Of a stretch of 29,451 nucleotides of DNA, positions 25,944 through 29,451 are shown piece by piece (within the stretch, counting starts at the first letter, position 1; every line of letters begins with the position of its first letter). The notes beneath the pieces are model-generated. The model worked only from the letters and a program-made list of their open reading frames with translations, searched no databases and was not told the DNA's origin. Location of the stretch: the NCBI RefSeq assembly GCF_000284415.1, contig NC_017059.1, positions 1,119,262 to 1,148,712 of the forward strand, written 5' to 3'. The stretch is from Pararhodospirillum photometricum DSM 122 (GTDB lineage: Bacteria; Pseudomonadota; Alphaproteobacteria; Rhodospirillales; Rhodospirillaceae). The position numbers were made by a program, and so were the translations under genes.

Positions 25944-27058
25944 GCGCTCGTCACTCCTTCGGGCAAAGCAAGGATATCCAGGCGATCGGCTCCCAGGAAG
26001 CCACAGCCCTGGGGCTCAAAGAGGGCACAATCGGCCAAACGGTCAACCCCGAACGGCGCCACCGCCGCCAAGGCGTCGCCGCCCAGCAGCTTGGGGGCCG
26101 TAAACCACGCCAGCCGGTCCACCCGCCGGGCGGCGAGAAAGGCCGCGCTTAACCGCGCTCCGCCCTCGACCAGCAGCCGGGTCACGCCCAGATCGGCCAG
26201 GACTTCCAGGGCCTTGTCGATGCGGGGCCGTCCCTGGTCATCGGCCGCCACGCCCAGCACCCGAAGGCCCAGCGCCTCCAGGGCGGCCCGGCGCGCCGGA
26301 TCGGCGGCGGGCGTCCCCACCACCCATACCGGTGGGCCAAGGCGGGCCTCTTGGGCCAAACGGCTGGTCAGGGGCAGGTCCAAGCGGGCATCAAACACCA
26401 CGCGCACCGGCGAGCGCTCTTCCAGGCCGGGCAAGCGGCAGGTCAACACCGGATCATCGGCCCGCACGGTGGCAAGCCCCACGGCGATGGCGTCATGTGT
26501 CGCCCGCAGGCCATGACCAACGGCACGGGCCTCGGGCCCGGTGATCCACTGGCTCTCGCCGCGGGCGGTCGCGATGCGGCCATCCAGCGACGCCGCCACC
26601 TTGAGCGTCACCAAAGGCCGCCCCTGGGTGCGGTGAAGCAAAAAGCCCAACGCCAGCTCGCGGGCCTCGGCCTCGCGCAGGCCCGTCTCCACCACCACCC
26701 CAGCGGCCCGCAGCCGGGCCAGCCCGCGCCCGTTGACCCGAGGATCCGGGTCGCCCAGGGCCACCACCACCCGGGCCACCCCAGCGGCGATCAGGGCCTC
26801 GGCACACGGCGGCGTCTGGCCATAATGGGAACAGGGCTCCAAGGTGACATAGGCGGTTCCCCCCCGGGCCCGCTCGCCGGCCTGATCCAGGGCCACCCGC
26901 TCGGCATGGGGACGTCCGCCGGGCTGGGTCCAGCCCCGGCCCGCCACCCGCTCCTGGGCATCAAGCAGCACGCAGCCCACGGCGGGATTGGGCCACACTC
27001 GGCCCAGGCCCCGCGCGGCCAAGCCCAGCGCCGCGCGCATCGCCTGATCATCCAGCAA
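25916..27058 (-). CDS. ribD: Bifunctional riboflavin deaminase/reductase RibD
   Basis: Deaminates and then reduces the pyrimidine product of GTP cyclohydrolase II. The N-terminal deaminase domain has WPNPAVGCVLL, the zinc His and catalytic Glu in PHAERVAL, and the zinc cysteines of LEPCSHYGQTPPC. The C-terminal reductase domain starts near VTLKVAASLDGRIATA and ends with a GGDALAAVAPFG-type segment. The TTG at 27058 gives 380 residues and makes the spacing to the HAE motif nearly identical to E. coli RibD. The ATG at 27040 would be six residues shorter. Neither has a strong ribosome binding site. The 5' end lies 15 bp from the acvB/virJ remnant, so the native promoter region may have been altered. 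Confidence 0.92.
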   Translation of the reverse strand: MLDDQAMRAALGLAARGLGRVWPNPAVGCVLLDAQERVAGRGWTQPGGRPHAERVALDQAGERARGGTAYVTLEPCSHYGQTPPCAEALIAAGVARVVVALGDPDPRVNGRGLARLRAAGVVVETGLREAEARELALGFLLHRTQGRPLVTLKVAASLDGRIATARGESQWITGPEARAVGHGLRATHDAIAVGLATVRADDPVLTCRLPGLEERSPVRVVFDARLDLPLTSRLAQEARLGPPVWVVGTPAADPARRAALEALGLRVLGVAADDQGRPRIDKALEVLADLGVTRLLVEGGARLSAAFLAARRVDRLAWFTAPKLLGGDALAAVAPFGVDRLADCALFEPQGCGFLGADRLDILALPEGVTSACLPASLPT

Positions 27059-27073
27059 AGAAAACCCGGGTGG

Positions 27074-27500
27074 GCGACGGCCGCCCTGCTGTCGCGCGCC
27101 ATGGCCCAGTACACCCAGGCCTGGGGGGGTTCGTCGGGTGGTGTTGGTGGGGTATTCTTTTGGCGCCGACGTGCTGCCCGCGACCTTTGCCGCGTTGTCC
27201 GAGGCCGACCGGGCGCGGGTGGTGCGCCTGAGCTTGCTGGCTTTGTCCCCGGTGGGGGATTTTGAAATCAGCCTGAGTGGCTGGATGGGGCGTCGCCCGC
27301 CGCAGGGGATCCCCACGCTGCCCGACCTGGAGGGGGTGGCGCCTGGGATGATCCAGTGTGCCTATGGCGAGGACGAGGCGGCGGAGTCAGCGTGTCCGGC
27401 CCTGGAGCAGCGCGGCGCCGATGTGCTGCGCACGACGGGCGGGCATCATTTTGATGGCGACTATGGCCGGCTGGCCCGCTGGATTTTGAAGGGGATTTGA
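27074..27500 (+). pseudogene. AcvB/VirJ-family remnant, 5'-truncated and frameshifted
   Basis: The frame from 27138 encodes VVLVGYSFGADVLPATF, then LSLLALSPVGDFEISLSGW, PTLPDLEGVAPGMIQCAYGE and GGHHFDGDYGRLA. This is the C-terminal half of the AcvB/VirJ alpha/beta-hydrolase domain, including the nucleophile-elbow GYSFGAD and the final His. The expected preceding helix (LLSRAMAQYTQAWG) is present just upstream but in another frame. A one-base shift inside the run of seven G at 27123-27129 restores continuity. Everything further 5', including the signal peptide and first domain, is missing and replaced by the ribD 5' end. VirJ-type proteins are periplasmic. Here the gene is almost certainly dead. 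Confidence 0.75.
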
Positions 27501-27541
27501 AAGAATAAGGCTGGGGAGGCGCGGCCTCCCCAGACCCCTCG
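27501..27541. terminator. Palindromic repeat copy 12
   Basis: CTGGGGAGGC (27511-27520) and GCCTCCCCAG (27524-27533) form a perfect stem with loop GCG. About 41 bp are identical to copy 5, 15 kb away. It lies between the convergent VirJ remnant and rho, 14 bp from the rho stop. Confidence 0.8.
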
Positions 27542-27547
27542 GGCTCT

Positions 27548-28804
27548 TTAGGAATTCATGGCCTCGAAGAAGTCGTCGTTGTTCTTGGTTTCCTTCATCT
27601 TGGAGAGAAGGAACTCCATGGCATCCTGGGTGCCCATGGGCGACAGAATGCGGCGCAGCACCCACATCTTGGAGAGCACATCGCGGCGGACCAGAAGCTC
27701 TTCCTTGCGCGTGCCCGAGCGGGTGATGTCGATCGAGGGGAAGATGCGGCGGTCGGCCAGCTTGCGGTCGAGGATGATTTCCGAGTTGCCGGTGCCCTTG
27801 AACTCTTCGAAAATCACTTCGTCCATGCGCGAGCCGGTGTCGATCAAGGCGGTGGCGATGATGGTCAGCGACCCCCCTTCCTCGATATTGCGCGCCGCGC
27901 CAAAGAAGCGCTTGGGCTTTTGCAGGGCGTTGGCATCGACACCGCCGGTCAGCACCTTGCCCGACGACGGCACCACGGTGTTATAGGCGCGGGCCAGTCG
28001 GGTGATGGAATCGAGCAAGATGACCACGTCGCGCTTGTGCTCGACCAGCCGCTTGGCCTTTTCACTGACCATTTCGGCCACCTGGACGTGGCGGGCGGCG
28101 GGTTCGTCGAAGGTGGAACTGACCACCTCGCCATTCACCGAGCGGGCCATGTCGGTGACTTCCTCGGGGCGCTCGTCGATGAGCAGCACAATGAGGTAGA
28201 CCTCGGGATTATTGGCGGTGATGGCGTGGGCGATATTTTGCAGCATCACGGTCTTGCCGGTGCGCGGCGGCGCCACGATGAGGGCGCGCTGACCCTTGCC
28301 CAGGGGAGTGATCAGGTCGATGACGCGGGTGGTGAATTCCTTGCGCGTCGGGTCGTCGATTTCAAGCTTGAGGCGTTCGTCGGGATAGAGCGGGGTCAGG
28401 TTATCGAAGTTGATGCGGTGGCGAACCGCCTCGGGCACCTCGAAATTGATCTTGTTGACCTTGAGAAGTGCAAAATAGCGTTCGCCGTCTTTGGGGGAGC
28501 GGATCTGGCCTTCCACCGTATCGCCGGTTCGAAGACCAAAGCGACGCACCTGACTGGGGGAAATATAGATGTCGTCGGGACCAGGGAGATAGTTGGCCTC
28601 GGGAGATCGGAGAAACCCAAACCCATCTTGCAGGATTTCCAGAACGCCTTCACCAAAAATTGCCGTATCGTTTTCCGCCAGTTGCTTAAGGATGGCAAAC
28701 ATCATGTCCTGCTTGCGCAGGCTGCTCGCATTTTCAATTTCCAGCGATTCAGCAAACGACAAAAGATCGGCAGGAGATTTTTTCTTAAGTTCCTGAAGAT
28801 GCAT
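27548..28804 (-). CDS. rho: Transcription termination factor Rho
   Basis: Hexameric RNA helicase that ends untranslated or leaky transcripts. The 418-residue product has the N-terminal helix bundle ([20 protein letters not shown]), a cold-shock-like RNA-binding domain with [15 protein letters not shown] and the RNA-contact [12 protein letters not shown], and a RecA-like motor. The motor contains the Walker A site [41 protein letters not shown] and the Q-loop region [14 protein letters not shown]. The ATG at 28804 is set by homology; the frame is open 86 codons further upstream, but that stretch is the leader. The leader is over 300 bp long and contains a strong hairpin. Confidence 0.98.
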   Translation of the reverse strand: MHLQELKKKSPADLLSFAESLEIENASSLRKQDMMFAILKQLAENDTAIFGEGVLEILQDGFGFLRSPEANYLPGPDDIYISPSQVRRFGLRTGDTVEGQIRSPKDGERYFALLKVNKINFEVPEAVRHRINFDNLTPLYPDERLKLEIDDPTRKEFTTRVIDLITPLGKGQRALIVAPPRTGKTVMLQNIAHAITANNPEVYLIVLLIDERPEEVTDMARSVNGEVVSSTFDEPAARHVQVAEMVSEKAKRLVEHKRDVVILLDSITRLARAYNTVVPSSGKVLTGGVDANALQKPKRFFGAARNIEEGGSLTIIATALIDTGSRMDEVIFEEFKGTGNSEIILDRKLADRRIFPSIDITRSGTRKEELLVRRDVLSKMWVLRRILSPMGTQDAMEFLLSKMKETKNNDDFFEAMNS

Positions 28805-28929
28805 GGAAGGTCTCAGCCTGCGGAAAGGGACGGGGGCGGCTGGCAAATGGCAGCGGCGCGAACGGACGGGAAGCGGGAAGCAAGGGACAGCACGATCCGG
28901 GAACCGGACCTGGGGACGCCGGAAATGTC

Positions 28930-28982
28930 TCTCCGCTCGCGAGCAAGAACGGCAAGGGCCGATCGATCGACCCGAGCGGAGA
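28930..28982 (-). promoter_or_regulatory. Hairpin in the rho leader
   Basis: TCTCCGCTCG (28930-28939) pairs perfectly with CGAGCGGAGA (28973-28982) over a 33-nt loop holding the palindrome CGATCGATCG, roughly 125-180 bp upstream of the rho start. rho is autoregulated through its leader in many bacteria, so this is a candidate regulatory element. The gap 28805-29140 has no gene. A TTGACG hexamer lies near its right end on the minus strand, but no good -10 partner was found. Confidence 0.4.
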
Positions 28983-29078
28983 CCATTTGTCAGGGATGGG
29001 GAAGGCCAGTCGGCCCTGATCGGACGTCGCCTTGGTGTACTGCCCGAATAGAGGGACGTCAACGCTTATGAAGGCGGG

Positions 29079-29117
29079 AGGAGTCTGGGGAGGCGGAGCC
29101 TCCCCGGCCTTCCTTGA
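29079..29117. terminator. Palindromic repeat copy 13
   Basis: CTGGGGAGGC (29085-29094) pairs with GCCTCCCCGG (29098-29107) with one G-T pair and loop GGA. It lies 33 bp past the hemJ stop on the minus strand, upstream of rho. Confidence 0.75.
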
Positions 29118-29140
29118 GCAACCGGCCGGCTTCTGGCCGC

Positions 29141-29451
29141 TTAAGGGGTATTCAGAACCACCAAGGGAACGATCACCAACATCAAAACCGTCGGCACTTC
29201 GTTCGCATAGCGATAAAAAACGTGGCTGCGCTTGTTGCGGTCCTCGGAAAATTCCTTGTACCACTTGGCATACAAGAAATGCATGACGATCAGACCGACG
29301 ACCATCAGCAACTTGATGTGCATCCAGCCCAAGGTAATCCAGTCTCCCACGATCAAAGGACCGGTCAACCCCACAACGATCAGAGACGGGTGCATGATGC
29401 CATTGAGCAGTCGGCGTTCCATGATTTTGAAACGCTCCGACGTGGCAGACC
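29141..29451 (-). CDS. hemJ: HemJ-type protoporphyrinogen oxidase, partial
   Basis: C-terminal roughly 103 residues of a HemJ (UPF0093) integral membrane protein, which oxidises protoporphyrinogen IX to protoporphyrin IX for haem and bacteriochlorophyll. The gene runs off the right edge: in-frame residues SATSERFKI precede MERRLLNGIMHPS, matching the HemJ interior, so the Met at 29422 is not the start. Helices are visible at IVVGLTGPLIVG, KLLMVVGLIVMHFLY and VLMLVIVPLVVL. The conserved WMHIKLL and RYANEVPTVLML segments support the family. The missing N-terminus should hold the conserved His of the first helix. It lies upstream of rho on the same strand, an order seen in other alphaproteobacteria. 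Confidence 0.9.
   Translation of the reverse strand, partial: SATSERFKIMERRLLNGIMHPSLIVVGLTGPLIVGDWITLGWMHIKLLMVVGLIVMHFLYAKWYKEFSEDRNKRSHVFYRYANEVPTVLMLVIVPLVVLNTP

Noticed and set aside
27059..27140. FMN riboswitch upstream of ribD
   Set aside because: The upstream DNA is the VirJ remnant and shows none of the conserved RFN-element helices.

Overview
The window is GC-rich alphaproteobacterial chromosome. Gene content and order point to a Rhodospirillaceae purple non-sulfur relative (Rhodospirillum/Pararhodospirillum type): a membrane H+-pyrophosphatase, a cytochrome bc1 chaperone (Cbp3/UQCC) next to yceD-rpmF-plsX-fabH-ihfA-merR, a ribD-ribE-ribBX-ribH-nusB-thiL cluster, and rho beside hemJ. 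The genus is inferred from recalled synteny, not from a search.

Layout. 1-8.0 kb is accessory: a CorA-type Mg2+ channel, a GH1 beta-glucosidase, a YddA/SbmA-like ABC exporter with a badly eroded ATPase domain, a methyl-accepting chemotaxis protein, a DUF2066 remnant, a 139-bp element with 35-bp inverted ends, and a DUF4405 membrane protein whose start lies in an AT-rich patch. 8.3-12.4 kb holds thrS, infC (probable AUC start) and an FAD-linked D-2-hydroxyacid dehydrogenase. At 12.5-14.3 kb a TIM-barrel epimerase gene and a MerR gene converge and overlap antisense for 553 bp, through ten 36-bp tandem repeats. 14.3-18.3 kb is the leftward run Cbp3 - yceD - rpmF - plsX - fabH - ihfA - merR (envelope lipid synthesis, ribosomal protein L32, nucleoid protein IHF). 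18.7-22.0 kb has bamE, hppA and a FliL-like gene. 22.1-27.1 kb is the leftward riboflavin cluster plus nusB and thiL. Its 5' end abuts a truncated, frameshifted AcvB/VirJ remnant. 27.5-29.5 kb has rho with a long leader and the 3' part of hemJ.

Two things run across the window. First, a family of roughly 40-bp palindromes (core CTGGGGAGGC-n-GCCTCCCCAG) fills most gene ends. It lies in a constant orientation 5-40 bp after stop codons, which suggests dispersed 3'-end/terminator elements. Second, there are several signs of decay and rearrangement: the dead-looking ABC ATPase, the DUF2066 and VirJ remnants, the inverted-repeat element and the tandem-repeat expansion.

No large unknown operon is visible. 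The best leads for something undescribed are the palindrome family, the inverted-repeat element, the repeat-driven antisense gene pair and the catalytically stripped exporter.
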